A stretch of 62,514 nt of DNA from Bifidobacterium parmae (lineage in GTDB: Bacteria; Actinomycetota; Actinomycetes; Actinomycetales; Bifidobacteriaceae): positions 1 through 62,514 of the forward strand of contig NZ_NMWT01000023.1 of NCBI RefSeq assembly GCF_002860365.1. The letters run 5' to 3'. The notes under the pieces are model-generated. The model did no database searches, was not told where the DNA came from, and saw only the letters and a list, made by a program, of their open reading frames with translations. Position numbers and translations under genes: made by a program. Shown here in pieces: positions 1 to 8,475 of this stretch (its first letter is position 1; each line of letters opens with the position of its first letter).

Positions 1-51
1 CGGCCGCATCGCAGCGGTCGCCGCGGACGTCAAGGAGAACGGAGAGGAACC

Positions 52-1359
52 ATGGTCTGTCAGCAGTGCGGATTCTCGAATCCGGAGGGATGCCGGTTCT
101 GCACGGAATGCGGCGCGCCGCTCGCCGCCGCGCCGGTGAACGACGCGACGGTGCTCGACGGCGGCGCGAACCGCACCGTGCCGTATGGCGTGCGGCCGGG
201 CGTCGCGCCGTCGCCCGCGATGCCGCCGCGTCCGGGCGTTCCGCCGCGGCCGGCGACGGGCGGTGCAACGGCGCCGACCGCGTCTTCGTCGCATACGCCC
301 GTCACGCAGCCGCAGGTGCCGGCGGCGCGGCCCCTTCGCCCGGACGCGTCCGGATCGTCGGGGATGACCGCGAGTATGAAAGTCACGCTCGCCGTGCTGT
401 CCCCGATCCTGATTGGTCTGCTGATTCTGCTGCTGATGTACGTCATCTCCGTGTCGCAGGGCAACGATCCGTTCCAGTTCGGCACGCAGGCGCAATCGTC
501 GTCGGACACGTCGGCGTCCTCCGGGTCCTCCACGCCGGACTACGGCGACGACTACTGGCCCGATACGGAAGGCAAAAACCTCGCCTGCGACGCGGAACCG
601 GACATGAAGGTCGTCTCCGTCGAAAGCGTCGGCAACGATCTGGTCGTCACTGTGCTCGTCACGCCGTCCGACGACTGCGAATCCGGCACGACCACCACGC
701 TCGACGACGATGCGACGCGCGTCACGCTGCGCGATTCGGGCGGCGATACGGTCGCCGACGCCGTGTTCGACTTCTCGTCCGACATGCAGACGATCCCCGC
801 GAAGGGCAAGCGGATCAAGCTCTCGTATGCGCCCACGCAGTTCTACCGTCCCGCCACAGAACTGGAACAGACGTTCCAGGACGATCCCGCCGAGCTCATC
901 GTCAAGTACGTCTACGCCGCCGCCTCCGGTTCCGGCGCGTCCACGTCGACCGGACCATCCTCCCAGTCCGGGGCGCTCGGCGGCAAGAGCGCCTCCGACG
1001 ACGAGGCCGAACAGGACGCGTGCAACGCCCTGCAATGGCAGGTCGCGCAGGACAAGTCCAAGGCCTCCGGCTTCATGAGCACGTACACGACGCAGCTGTC
1101 GAGCAAACGGCAGGGCATGGTCATCGACGGCAAGACGTGGAGCTGCCGCGACATCCTCGCCCATTTCATCACGCTGCGCGACAAGCATCCGAACGTGCTG
1201 CTCATCTGGTCCGGCGACTGGCCGACCTACGACGCGAACCCGACGAAATACTACGTGATCATCTCCGGCGAGAGTTTCGGATCGACCGACGACGCGTGGA
1301 ACTGGTGCCATTCCAACGGCTACGGGCAGGTCGACTGCCTGCCGGTCAATCTGGAATGA
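52..1359 (+). CDS. Zinc-ribbon, single-pass membrane protein (435 aa)
   Basis: The N-terminus is a zinc ribbon with cysteine pairs at residues 3/6 and 17/20 (plus Cys14). A Pro/Ala-rich linker of about 85 residues follows, then one strongly hydrophobic segment at about 112-134 and an acidic, Ser/Thr-rich exported part of about 300 residues. The predicted topology puts the ribbon in the cytoplasm and the C-terminal part outside. The start follows AGAGGA. A second protein of the same plan lies at 2494-3432 on the other strand, flanking ppk2. I recognise no enzymatic domain. The C-terminal 130 residues contain four cysteines and could be a small folded domain. Function unknown; a membrane sensor or envelope-associated protein is possible. 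Confidence 0.8.
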   Translation: MVCQQCGFSNPEGCRFCTECGAPLAAAPVNDATVLDGGANRTVPYGVRPGVAPSPAMPPRPGVPPRPATGGATAPTASSSHTPVTQPQVPAARPLRPDASGSSGMTASMKVTLAVLSPILIGLLILLLMYVISVSQGNDPFQFGTQAQSSSDTSASSGSSTPDYGDDYWPDTEGKNLACDAEPDMKVVSVESVGNDLVVTVLVTPSDDCESGTTTTLDDDATRVTLRDSGGDTVADAVFDFSSDMQTIPAKGKRIKLSYAPTQFYRPATELEQTFQDDPAELIVKYVYAAASGSGASTSTGPSSQSGALGGKSASDDEAEQDACNALQWQVAQDKSKASGFMSTYTTQLSSKRQGMVIDGKTWSCRDILAHFITLRDKHPNVLLIWSGDWPTYDANPTKYYVIISGESFGSTDDAWNWCHSNGYGQVDCLPVNLE

Positions 1360-1421
1360 GCGCGGTCGGGCGAACGGGGTCCGGGGTGTGGCGGGCCCTG
1401 GGCGTGGCTGGCCCGGCGGCG

Positions 1422-1427
1422 TACAAT
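1422..1427 (+). promoter_or_regulatory. -10 box (TACAAT) of ppk2, leaderless arrangement
   Basis: TACAAT ends 7 bp before the ATG at 1435. Transcription would start at or within a base of the A of the start codon, and no Shine-Dalgarno sequence is present. No convincing -35 hexamer is visible. Confidence 0.6.
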
Positions 1428-1434
1428 CGGACGC

Positions 1435-2466
1435 ATGGCCAAGGACGACATCAAGGACGACAGGAAGACCGGCAAGGGCGGCGGCAAGTCGGCGCGCAAA
1501 CGCGTCGACAAGGCGCTCGACGCGGCCGAGGCGCGCATCGGCGCGATCGAGGAGAGCGACACCGTGGCGGAACGTCTCGCCAACGCCGCCAAATCAAGCG
1601 AGCTGCTGAGCGCCGTCTGGTCGTTGCCGCCCGCGCAGCGGCTCATGTTCCACCACGGGGTGGATGTGGGGGAGATGGCCGCGTCCGGCGCGGGGGAGAC
1701 GCCCGGATTCGACGGCGACAAGTACGACGGCGAACGGTTCATCGACCTGAGTTCGTCGGGCATCGCCCGCTACCAGCGGCTCATGTACGCGAACGGCGTG
1801 AAGGGCTCGCCCAGACGGCTGCTTATCGTGCTGCAGGGCATGGACGCCTCCGGCAAGGGCGGCATCGTGCGCCACGTGTTCCGTCAGGGCGACCCGATGG
1901 GCATCCACTACCACGGGTTCGGCAAACCCACCGAGGAGGAGGCCTCCCACGGGTTCCTGTGGCGCGTGGAGCGCGAACTGCCCCAACCCGGATGGATCGG
2001 CGTGTTCGACCGGTCGCATTACGAGGACATCGTCATGCCGCACGTGTACGGCACGTTCCCCGAGGATGTGTGGCGAGAACGCTACGATCTGGTCAACGCG
2101 TTCGAGCGCAGTCTCGTCGCCTCCGGATGCGCGGTCATCAAGATCTTCCTCGTCTCCAGCCGCGAGGAGCAGCGGCGGCATTTCCTCGCACGACTCGACG
2201 ACCCCACCAAATACTGGAAGTTCGACATCTCCGACCTGGACGCGCGGGACCGTTGGGACGACTACATGGACGCGTGGCAGGAGGTGTTCGAGAAGACCAG
2301 CACCACGTTCGCCCCGTGGTATCTCGTCCCCGCCGACAACCGCTGGTATTCGAGGGCCGTCGTCTCGGAGCTGCTGCGCACCACGTTGAGGAACATGAAC
2401 ATGTCCTGGCCTCCGCTGGAACCGGAGGTCGACCCCGACGAGGCGCGCCGCCGCCTCGCCGCCTAG
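1435..2466 (+). CDS. ppk2: Polyphosphate kinase 2 family protein
   Basis: The PPK2 family transfers phosphate between polyphosphate and nucleotides, usually making NDP or NTP from polyP. The Walker A region GMDASGKGG lies at about residues 133-141 and the DRSHYED lid/Walker B motif near 191, both diagnostic of PPK2. The first 60 residues are Lys/Arg/Asp-rich and probably disordered. At 343 aa it is slightly longer than the usual 270-300. The ATG has no ribosome binding site, but a TACAAT -10 box lies 7 bp upstream, so the mRNA is probably leaderless. The gene stands alone between two zinc-ribbon membrane protein genes. The nucleotide preference (ADP, GDP or AMP) cannot be read from sequence. 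Confidence 0.88.
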   Translation: MAKDDIKDDRKTGKGGGKSARKRVDKALDAAEARIGAIEESDTVAERLANAAKSSELLSAVWSLPPAQRLMFHHGVDVGEMAASGAGETPGFDGDKYDGERFIDLSSSGIARYQRLMYANGVKGSPRRLLIVLQGMDASGKGGIVRHVFRQGDPMGIHYHGFGKPTEEEASHGFLWRVERELPQPGWIGVFDRSHYEDIVMPHVYGTFPEDVWRERYDLVNAFERSLVASGCAVIKIFLVSSREEQRRHFLARLDDPTKYWKFDISDLDARDRWDDYMDAWQEVFEKTSTTFAPWYLVPADNRWYSRAVVSELLRTTLRNMNMSWPPLEPEVDPDEARRRLAA

Positions 2467-2493
2467 CCGCGCTCGCGCGGAGGGGACGGGAGG

Positions 2494-3432
2494 TCAGTTC
2501 TGTTCGGCGTCGTAGCGGTAGATGGTGCCGTTGGCATCCGAGGCGATGACGATCTCACGCGGGGTGATCGACAATACGTGCAGATAGTAGCCGTTGATGT
2601 CGGTGCCGCGGAAGTCGAGCTCGTGGCACCCGGTGTAGTAGTCGTTATTCTCATCGATGGCATCGCACACGTCGAGTTGACGATTGAGCGACGAGTCGAT
2701 TTCGTCCTCCTCGATGTCGCCGTCGGCCACCAGGAAGTACAGGTCGCGTGTCAGATCCCAGCTGCCGCTACGTGCATCGCCATCCGCCTCGGTCCGGTAG
2801 TGGGTGCCGCTTGGGACATTGGAGAGCGTGCCATCGGATGTGATGTTCGCCATCCACTTGGGGCGGCACGACGATGTGTCGTAGTACTTGCGGAATCCCT
2901 TGTAGATCGTGCACTTGTCCTTATCGGAGTCTTTGTTGGAGTAGTAGCCGACGACGCCCGCAGGCAGCTCCGGCAATGTGTTGTTCGATGATGTCGAGGG
3001 GTCGACCTTCGTCTTGTTGGTGAACGCGAACGCCACGATGACGCAGACGACTAGGAATCCCAGCAGCAGCGCGACGGCGACGTATTTCAGCGTGTCGGCG
3101 TTGTCCGTCGTCTTCGGCACGGCGGGCTGTCCATCGGATGTCGTGGTCGTGGCCGTGGCCGGGAGCGGCACCGACGGCCGGGGCGCCGTGTACTGAGGCG
3201 ATTGCCGGGACGGTGTGGAGGGACCGTGCGTGGTGGAGACCGGTGCGGAGGGACGCGGCGGCAACGGAGGCCGCCTTGACGGAAGCGCCGTCCGTGCGGT
3301 TCCTGTCTGCGTGATTCCTGTCTGCGTGGCGCCCGTCTGTGCGGTGTCCGTCGGTGTCAATGGGCTGCCGCACCCCGTGCAGAACCGGCACTCGTTGGTG
3401 TTCCTCGTTCCGCATCGTCTGCAGTACCGCAT
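2494..3432 (-). CDS. Zinc-ribbon, single-pass membrane protein (312 aa)
   Basis: Same architecture as the gene at 52-1359. There is an N-terminal zinc ribbon with Cys4/Cys7 and Cys18/Cys21, then a Pro/Thr-rich linker with a run of TQTG-like repeats at about 28-47. A membrane segment at about 117-137 precedes an exported part of about 175 residues with five cysteines and many Asp/Tyr. The ATG at 3432 follows GGGAG at good spacing; an in-frame start 21 bp upstream is less well supported. It is convergent with ppk2. The two zinc-ribbon proteins share the plan but not obvious C-terminal sequence, so they are paralogues in design or rapidly diverging. Function unknown. Confidence 0.8.
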   Translation of the reverse strand: MRYCRRCGTRNTNECRFCTGCGSPLTPTDTAQTGATQTGITQTGTARTALPSRRPPLPPRPSAPVSTTHGPSTPSRQSPQYTAPRPSVPLPATATTTTSDGQPAVPKTTDNADTLKYVAVALLLGFLVVCVIVAFAFTNKTKVDPSTSSNNTLPELPAGVVGYYSNKDSDKDKCTIYKGFRKYYDTSSCRPKWMANITSDGTLSNVPSGTHYRTEADGDARSGSWDLTRDLYFLVADGDIEEDEIDSSLNRQLDVCDAIDENNDYYTGCHELDFRGTDINGYYLHVLSITPREIVIASDANGTIYRYDAEQN

Positions 3433-3485
3433 GATGTCTCCCTCTTCCCTCATCCGCTTCGATGACTGTCGACTGGTTGTTGCTT

Positions 3486-4199
3486 TCAGAGTATATCCGT
3501 CCGTTGCCTTGTGGTTCCGCCGTTGGTTCCGATGCCGTTCGTGGGCGTGGATTCGTCGGGAAGATCCGCGGTCGGTATCAGCACGTTGTAGATGAGGAAT
3601 TCATGGGAGAATGTCGTGTCGGGATGCTTTCCCCTGCGTGACGACCGTTCGCGTTCATGGTCGATGATGGTCGTCGGCAGCGGAGACCATGGCGAGGCGA
3701 GACGGTATCGGCGTCCCACGGAGATGGCGGTCGTCGCCATGAGGCGCCGCGACGTGCCGTCTCCCCACCGCAGGTGACGGTAGATTCCCGCCAATGTGGC
3801 GAGCCATCGATGGTCCCGTATGCCGTAGGACGCCTGCGTGAAGGCGATGCATTGGTCGTCGCGGTCGGAAGCGTGGAACAGGTCGTCGAGGCGCGACGAC
3901 AGGGAACGCCATGTCATGCCGTTGTCGATGAGCCGTTGGTCGATCGGCCGACGCAATTCGGCAAGAAGCCCGTGCAGTTCGTCCGTCGGAGACGGGTCGA
4001 ACGGTGCCGACCGTTCGACCCTGACCGTGAATCCGGCTCGTTCCAAGCCTTTGGCGAGCAGATCGGATCCCATGCTTCTTTCGCCGCGCAGCACCTTGGC
4101 GACCGACGACTTGTCGATGCCCATGTGTCTGGCCAGCTCGCTCGCGGTCCACCCCGTGTCGGCCATGATCGCTTGCAGTATATCCGTCGTGTTCATCAT
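3486..4199 (-). CDS. XRE-type helix-turn-helix protein (237 aa)
   Basis: Residues 1-55 form a Cro/XRE-type helix-turn-helix: the helix containing SELARHMGIDKSSVAKVLRG is a clear turn and recognition helix. The remaining 180 residues are rich in Arg, His and Trp and show no domain I recognise. They may be an effector-sensing or toxin-neutralising part. The tail of about 20 residues is Thr/Gly-rich and probably disordered. The start ATG follows GAGGGG at 6 bp; a second ATG comes directly after it. The gene is transcribed toward the zinc-ribbon gene at 2494-3432 with a 53-bp gap, so the two may be cotranscribed. It faces the repeat-rich gene-free region upstream, which would hold its promoter. 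I see no partner toxin gene. Confidence 0.75.
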   Translation of the reverse strand: MMNTTDILQAIMADTGWTASELARHMGIDKSSVAKVLRGERSMGSDLLAKGLERAGFTVRVERSAPFDPSPTDELHGLLAELRRPIDQRLIDNGMTWRSLSSRLDDLFHASDRDDQCIAFTQASYGIRDHRWLATLAGIYRHLRWGDGTSRRLMATTAISVGRRYRLASPWSPLPTTIIDHERERSSRRGKHPDTTFSHEFLIYNVLIPTADLPDESTPTNGIGTNGGTTRQRTDIL

Positions 4200-4411
4200 C
4201 GCATCCCCTCGTGCGCATGGGGCGGCACTGCCCCCTGTCGCTATTCTATCCCCGTATCTCGTAATTCGGTCCGTCGCGGTGCCATTGGTCTGGTCAAGAG
4301 CGAGACGACCGGTTGTCCGTTACCGGTAGCGGGTCGCGGGTAGCCGGTATCCAAAGCCTGTTCCGCACTTTCCGGAAGCCGTTCGGGGTGAGGGCAGGAG
4401 GGGAGCGTGTC

Positions 4412-4601
4412 CGTGCCAGTGGCAGGTCAGTGTCGGATGGGACACCGTTGGCCGGGGTGCTCCGGGAGGTGTACCGGGAAGTGCGGTGCGCGACTGGCGT
4501 GTGTGGCAGGAACGCGCGATTGGCTTCGACAGCGTGAATATAAGGAGAAGGGGAAGTGCGTTCGTGCCAGTGGCAGGTCAGTGTCGGATGGGACACCGTT
4601 G
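4412..4601. repeat. Direct repeat, 39 bp, two copies
   Basis: Positions 4412-4450 and 4563-4601 are identical over 39 bp. Each copy contains two small inverted repeats, TGCCAGTGGCA and GTGTC...GACAC. They lie in the gene-free stretch 4200-5633. Confidence 0.8.
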
Positions 4602-4699
4602 ACCGGAGGTGTCCCGGGAAGTGTGGGTATGTGAGGCGTGTCTGGTCTCAGCGGATAGTTGACGCATGTCTCGGGGCGTGGTTGACGGGCATGCGGGGC

Positions 4700-5380
4700 G
4701 GGTGTCCTGTGACGGTTTGGTCTGTGACGGTTTGGTCTGTGACGGTTCGCCGGATAGTTGACCGTATTGACCGTATTGACATGTATGGCGTGTTGGCTTG
4801 TGTTGGCTTGTGTTGGTCGGGTGTCGGCTTGTGTCGGCTGTGTTGGTTGGGTGTCGGCTTGTGCCGATTGTGTTGGTCGAGGACTTGTGCTGACCGTGTT
4901 GGGTCGTATCGACCTGTAGCTCTGTAGGAGTTTTTGTGGTGTCTGGACTCCGTTTCCTGGTCGTCCGACCTGTATGACCGTGTTGATTTGTATGACCGTG
5001 TTGGCTGGGTGTTGGCTTGTGCCGATTGTGTTGGTCGAGGACTTATGCTGACCGTGTTGGTCGAGGACTTATGCTGACCGTGTTGGGTCGTATCGACCTG
5101 TAGCTCTGTAGGATCTTTTGTGGTGTCTGGACTCCGTTTCCTGGTCGTCCGACCTGTATGACCGTGTTGATCAGTATGACCGTATTGACCGGGTGCTGAC
5201 TTGTATGACCGTGTTGGTCGAGGACTTGTGCTGACCGTGTTGGGTCGTATCGACCTGTAGCTCTGTAGGATCTTTTGTGGTGTCTGGCCCCCGTTTCCTG
5301 GTCGTCCGACTTGTATGACCGTGTTGATCAGTATGACCGTGTTGATCAGTATGACCGTATTGACCGGGTGCTGACCTTGT
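4700..5380. repeat. Complex repeat field in gene-free region
   Basis: No credible gene lies between 4200 and 5633. Within this stretch, TGTGACGGTT recurs three times at a 15-bp period near 4707-4746. A longer block that includes TCGTATCGACCTGTAGCTC recurs three times with block starts near 4901, 5085 and 5242. Short units of the type TATGACCGTGTTGATCAG are interspersed, at an 18-bp period near 5310-5365. Composition is visibly lower in G+C and T-rich compared with the flanking genes. Short open frames here are explained by the repeats. Confidence 0.75.
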
Positions 5381-5619
5381 TATCGTGGTGTCTCATCAGA
5401 CACCGGCTTGTCATTGGACTGGTCAAGAACGGGACGGCGCTGCATCATGCGGCTGGAGAGCAAGGCGATGCCGGTTGCGTACGTTCGGTTTTTGGAGACG
5501 GGCCCCTTTCGCGGGATATCCCTTTCGGCGAGCATCGGAACAACGCTCGGATTGTCGGATTGCAGTCATTCGGCACCGATGATCGGGGGCGTGGTTCACG
5601 ACAGGTGCGCTCCTGCGGC

Positions 5620-5625
5620 TACACT
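5620..5625 (+). promoter_or_regulatory. -10 box (TACACT) of helY, leaderless arrangement
   Basis: TACACT ends 8 bp before the ATG at 5634. A possible -35 (TTCACG, 5595-5600) is 19 bp upstream. There is no ribosome binding site. Confidence 0.5.
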
Positions 5626-5633
5626 CGTGAAGC

Positions 5634-8345
5634 ATGATTGACGAGAAGGAATACGACTACGAGACGACGCGCGATGGTGCCGGTCGCGACGGTGCCGGTC
5701 GCGATGGTGCCGACCGCGATGGTGCCGGTCGCGGCGACGTGGCGCGCGACGACGGGGCACACGATGAGACCGACATCACGGCACGCTACGGGTCGCTGGG
5801 GCGGTTGGCCCCGGAATGGGACGGGAGCGAACGCGAGCGCAACCTCACGGACGATGACATCTACGAACGGTTCTTCGGCTGGGTGGAGGACGTCAAGGGC
5901 ATCGAGCCGTGGCCCCATCAGGAGGAGGCCATCATGGACCTGCTCGCCGGCGACCACGTGATCCTCAACACGCCCACCGGCTCCGGCAAGTCGCTGGTCG
6001 CGCTCGGCATGCACTTCGCCGCCTTGTGCACCGGCCGCCGCTCCTACTACACGGCGCCCATCAAGGCGCTCGTCTCCGAGAAGTTCTTCGACCTCGTCGC
6101 GGTGTTCGGCCGCGACAACGTGGGCATGATCACCGGCGACAGCCACATCAACGCGGACGCGCCGATCATCTGCTGCACCGCGGAGATCCTCGCCAACCAG
6201 GCGCTGCGCGAGGGCGAGCACGCGGACATCGGCATGGTCGCAATGGACGAGTTCCACTACTATGGCGACCCGGAGCGCGGATGGGCGTGGCAGGTGCCGC
6301 TGCTCACCCTGCCGCAGACCCGCTTCCTCCTGATGTCCGCCACGCTCGGCAACGTCGACGCGATCGCGAACAAGCTCGAGGAGCTCAACGACGTGCCCGA
6401 CGTGGACGTGATCGCCGACGCGCCGCGCCCCGTGCCGCTGAGCTACGAGTACACGCTCGACCCGTTGGAGAAGACCGTCGAACTCGCGTTCAGGAACGGC
6501 GAGACCCCCATCTACGTCGTCCACTTCTCGCAGGACGCCGCTCTGGAGACCGCGCAGGCGCTCGCCTCCACCGGCGTCTCCTCGAAGGAGCAGCGCGCCG
6601 CGATCGCCGAGGCAATCAAGGGCGTCAAGTTCACCACCGCGTTCGGCAAGATCCTTCAGAGGCTCCTGCGCACCGGCGTCGGCATCCATCACGCGGGCAT
6701 GCTGCCGCGCTACCGGCGTCTCGTCGAACAGCTCGCCCAGCAGGGCCTGCTGCCCGTCATCTGCGGCACCGACACGCTCGGCGTCGGCATCAACGTGCCC
6801 ATCCACTCGGTCGTGCTCACCGCGCTCACCAAGTTCGACGGCACGAAGATGCGCCGGCTCAAGGCCCGCGAATTCCACCAGATCGCCGGCCGCGCCGGCC
6901 GCATGGGCTTCGACACGGAAGGCCTCGTCGTCGCCGAGGCGCCCGAATACGAGATCGAGAACCAGAAGGCCATCGCCAAGGCGGGCGGCGACCCGAAGAA
7001 ACTCAAGAAGGTGAAGCGCAAGAAGGCGCCCGAAGGCTTCGTCACGTGGAACCAGAACACGTTCGACAAGCTCATCGACGCCGCGCCCGAAACGCTCGTG
7101 CCGCACCTCAAGATCACGCATTCGATGGTGCTCAACGAGGTCGAGCAGGGCGGCGACGCCCGCGCGCGCATCGACGACCTCATCGACGACTCCGCGCAGA
7201 CCCCCGACCAGAAGGAGAAGCTCCACCAGCGCGCCGACGAGATCTTCCAGACCCTGTTCGACACCGACGTGATCGAGGTGCTCGAAGGCCGCGACGGCGG
7301 CAAGGACTACGTGATGACGCTCGACGTGCCCGACGACTTCGCGCTCGACCAGCCTCTCTCGCCGTTCCTGCTCGCCGCGCTGGAACTCCTCGACCCCGAG
7401 TCGGACACGTACGCGCTCGACGTGATCTCCATGGTCGAGGCGACGCTCGACGACCCCAAGCAGGTGCTGCGCGCCCAGGAGCGCGCCGCCCGCGACAAGG
7501 CCATGGCCGACATGAAGGCCGACGGCCTCGACTACGACGAACGCATGGACCGCCTCCAGGAGATCACCTACCCGAAGCCCCTGGAGGACATGCTCGACGC
7601 GGCGTTCGACCAGTACCGCCACGACGTGCCGTGGGCCAACGACTACTGGCTGAGCCCCAAGTCGGTCGTGCGCGACATGGTCGAGACCGCCTCCGACTTC
7701 ACCGGATACATCGCCCGCTACAACATCGCCCGCTCCGAAGGCACGCTCCTGCGCTACCTGTCCGACGCGTACCGCGCGCTCGCCCGCACCGTGCCGCCGG
7801 AGAAGCGCGACGAGCAGCTCGACGACATCATCGCCTGGCTGCGCGTGCTCGTGCGCTCCATCGACTCCTCGCTCGTCGACGAATGGGAGAACGCGGGCGC
7901 GGACGGCTCCACCGACGCGTCCGAGGCGGCCGCGTCGCTCGCCGCGCCCGGCGCGCGCGACGCCGTCGTCGAGGACCGCCGCGGCCTCACCGTGCTCGTG
8001 CGCAACGCCCTGTTCCGCCGCGTCACGCTCATGGACCTTGACGATCCGGACACGCTCGGCGCGCTCGACAAGGACTGGGGCTACGGCGTGCACGAATGGG
8101 AGGACGCGCTCGACGACTACTACGACGAGCATGAATACGTGAACACCGACGCGAAGGCCCGCTCCGCCGACCTGTTCATGCTCGACACGAAGCACGAGAA
8201 GGACGAGCACTCGTGGAAGGTGCGCCAGATCATCGACGACTCCGACGGCGACCACGACTGGGCCATCGAAGGCGTCGTCGACCTCGACGCCACCCAGGAG
8301 GGCGGCGAGGTCGTCTTCTTCGACTACAAGGTCGGCAACGAATGA
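5634..8345 (+). CDS. helY: Ski2-like DEAD/DEAH-box RNA helicase (HelY type)
   Basis: A superfamily 2 ATP-dependent helicase of the Ski2/Mtr4-like group, matching actinobacterial HelY in length (903 aa, usual about 900). Motif I (TPTGSGKS) is near residue 113, motif II reads DEFH in place of DEVH, motif III is SAT, and motif VI is QIAGRAGRMG. A long C-terminal helical region follows. Its role is presumed to be RNA unwinding or decay. The first 40 codons contain four in-frame 15-bp repeats (5673-5732) encoding Arg-Asp-Gly-Ala-Gly-like units, likely disordered and prone to length change. The mRNA is probably leaderless. The next gene, rarA, is 130 bp downstream beyond a palindromic element. Confidence 0.88.
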   Translation: MIDEKEYDYETTRDGAGRDGAGRDGADRDGAGRGDVARDDGAHDETDITARYGSLGRLAPEWDGSERERNLTDDDIYERFFGWVEDVKGIEPWPHQEEAIMDLLAGDHVILNTPTGSGKSLVALGMHFAALCTGRRSYYTAPIKALVSEKFFDLVAVFGRDNVGMITGDSHINADAPIICCTAEILANQALREGEHADIGMVAMDEFHYYGDPERGWAWQVPLLTLPQTRFLLMSATLGNVDAIANKLEELNDVPDVDVIADAPRPVPLSYEYTLDPLEKTVELAFRNGETPIYVVHFSQDAALETAQALASTGVSSKEQRAAIAEAIKGVKFTTAFGKILQRLLRTGVGIHHAGMLPRYRRLVEQLAQQGLLPVICGTDTLGVGINVPIHSVVLTALTKFDGTKMRRLKAREFHQIAGRAGRMGFDTEGLVVAEAPEYEIENQKAIAKAGGDPKKLKKVKRKKAPEGFVTWNQNTFDKLIDAAPETLVPHLKITHSMVLNEVEQGGDARARIDDLIDDSAQTPDQKEKLHQRADEIFQTLFDTDVIEVLEGRDGGKDYVMTLDVPDDFALDQPLSPFLLAALELLDPESDTYALDVISMVEATLDDPKQVLRAQERAARDKAMADMKADGLDYDERMDRLQEITYPKPLEDMLDAAFDQYRHDVPWANDYWLSPKSVVRDMVETASDFTGYIARYNIARSEGTLLRYLSDAYRALARTVPPEKRDEQLDDIIAWLRVLVRSIDSSLVDEWENAGADGSTDASEAAASLAAPGARDAVVEDRRGLTVLVRNALFRRVTLMDLDDPDTLGALDKDWGYGVHEWEDALDDYYDEHEYVNTDAKARSADLFMLDTKHEKDEHSWKVRQIIDDSDGDHDWAIEGVVDLDATQEGGEVVFFDYKVGNE

Positions 8346-8358
8346 CCGACCACATCGC

Positions 8359-8461
8359 GCCCCCGCCGGCGGGGGCTCCCGTGAAACGGGCGGGGGTGGT
8401 GATCGGGCACGCCACGGCCACCCCCAGTCGGCTGTCGCCGACAGCCCCCGCCGGCGGGGGC
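8359..8461. repeat. REP-like palindromic element between helY and rarA
   Basis: An 18-bp perfect palindrome (GCCCCCGCCGGCGGGGGC) occurs at 8359-8376 and again at 8444-8461. A third hairpin, GGCTGTCGCCGACAGCC, lies at 8430-8446. A related element (CTCCCGCCGGCGGGAG followed by CTGTCGG) is found at 31654-31680. This suggests a dispersed intergenic repeat family. In transcripts it could form stable hairpins between the two genes. Confidence 0.7.
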
Positions 8462-8475
8462 GGGAAGGAAATGGC

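Noticed and set aside
60-533. Long antisense and off-frame open frames throughout the window, some over 1000 codons (for example 5619-9251 on the minus strand).
   Set aside because: They overlap well-supported genes, follow from high G+C with few stop codons, and have low-complexity Arg/Ala/His/Val translations without domains or ribosome binding sites.
4407-4927. Short plus-strand open frames with Val/Cys/Leu-rich translations in the repeat field.
   Set aside because: They are built from the nucleotide repeats, overlap each other in different frames and lack ribosome binding sites.
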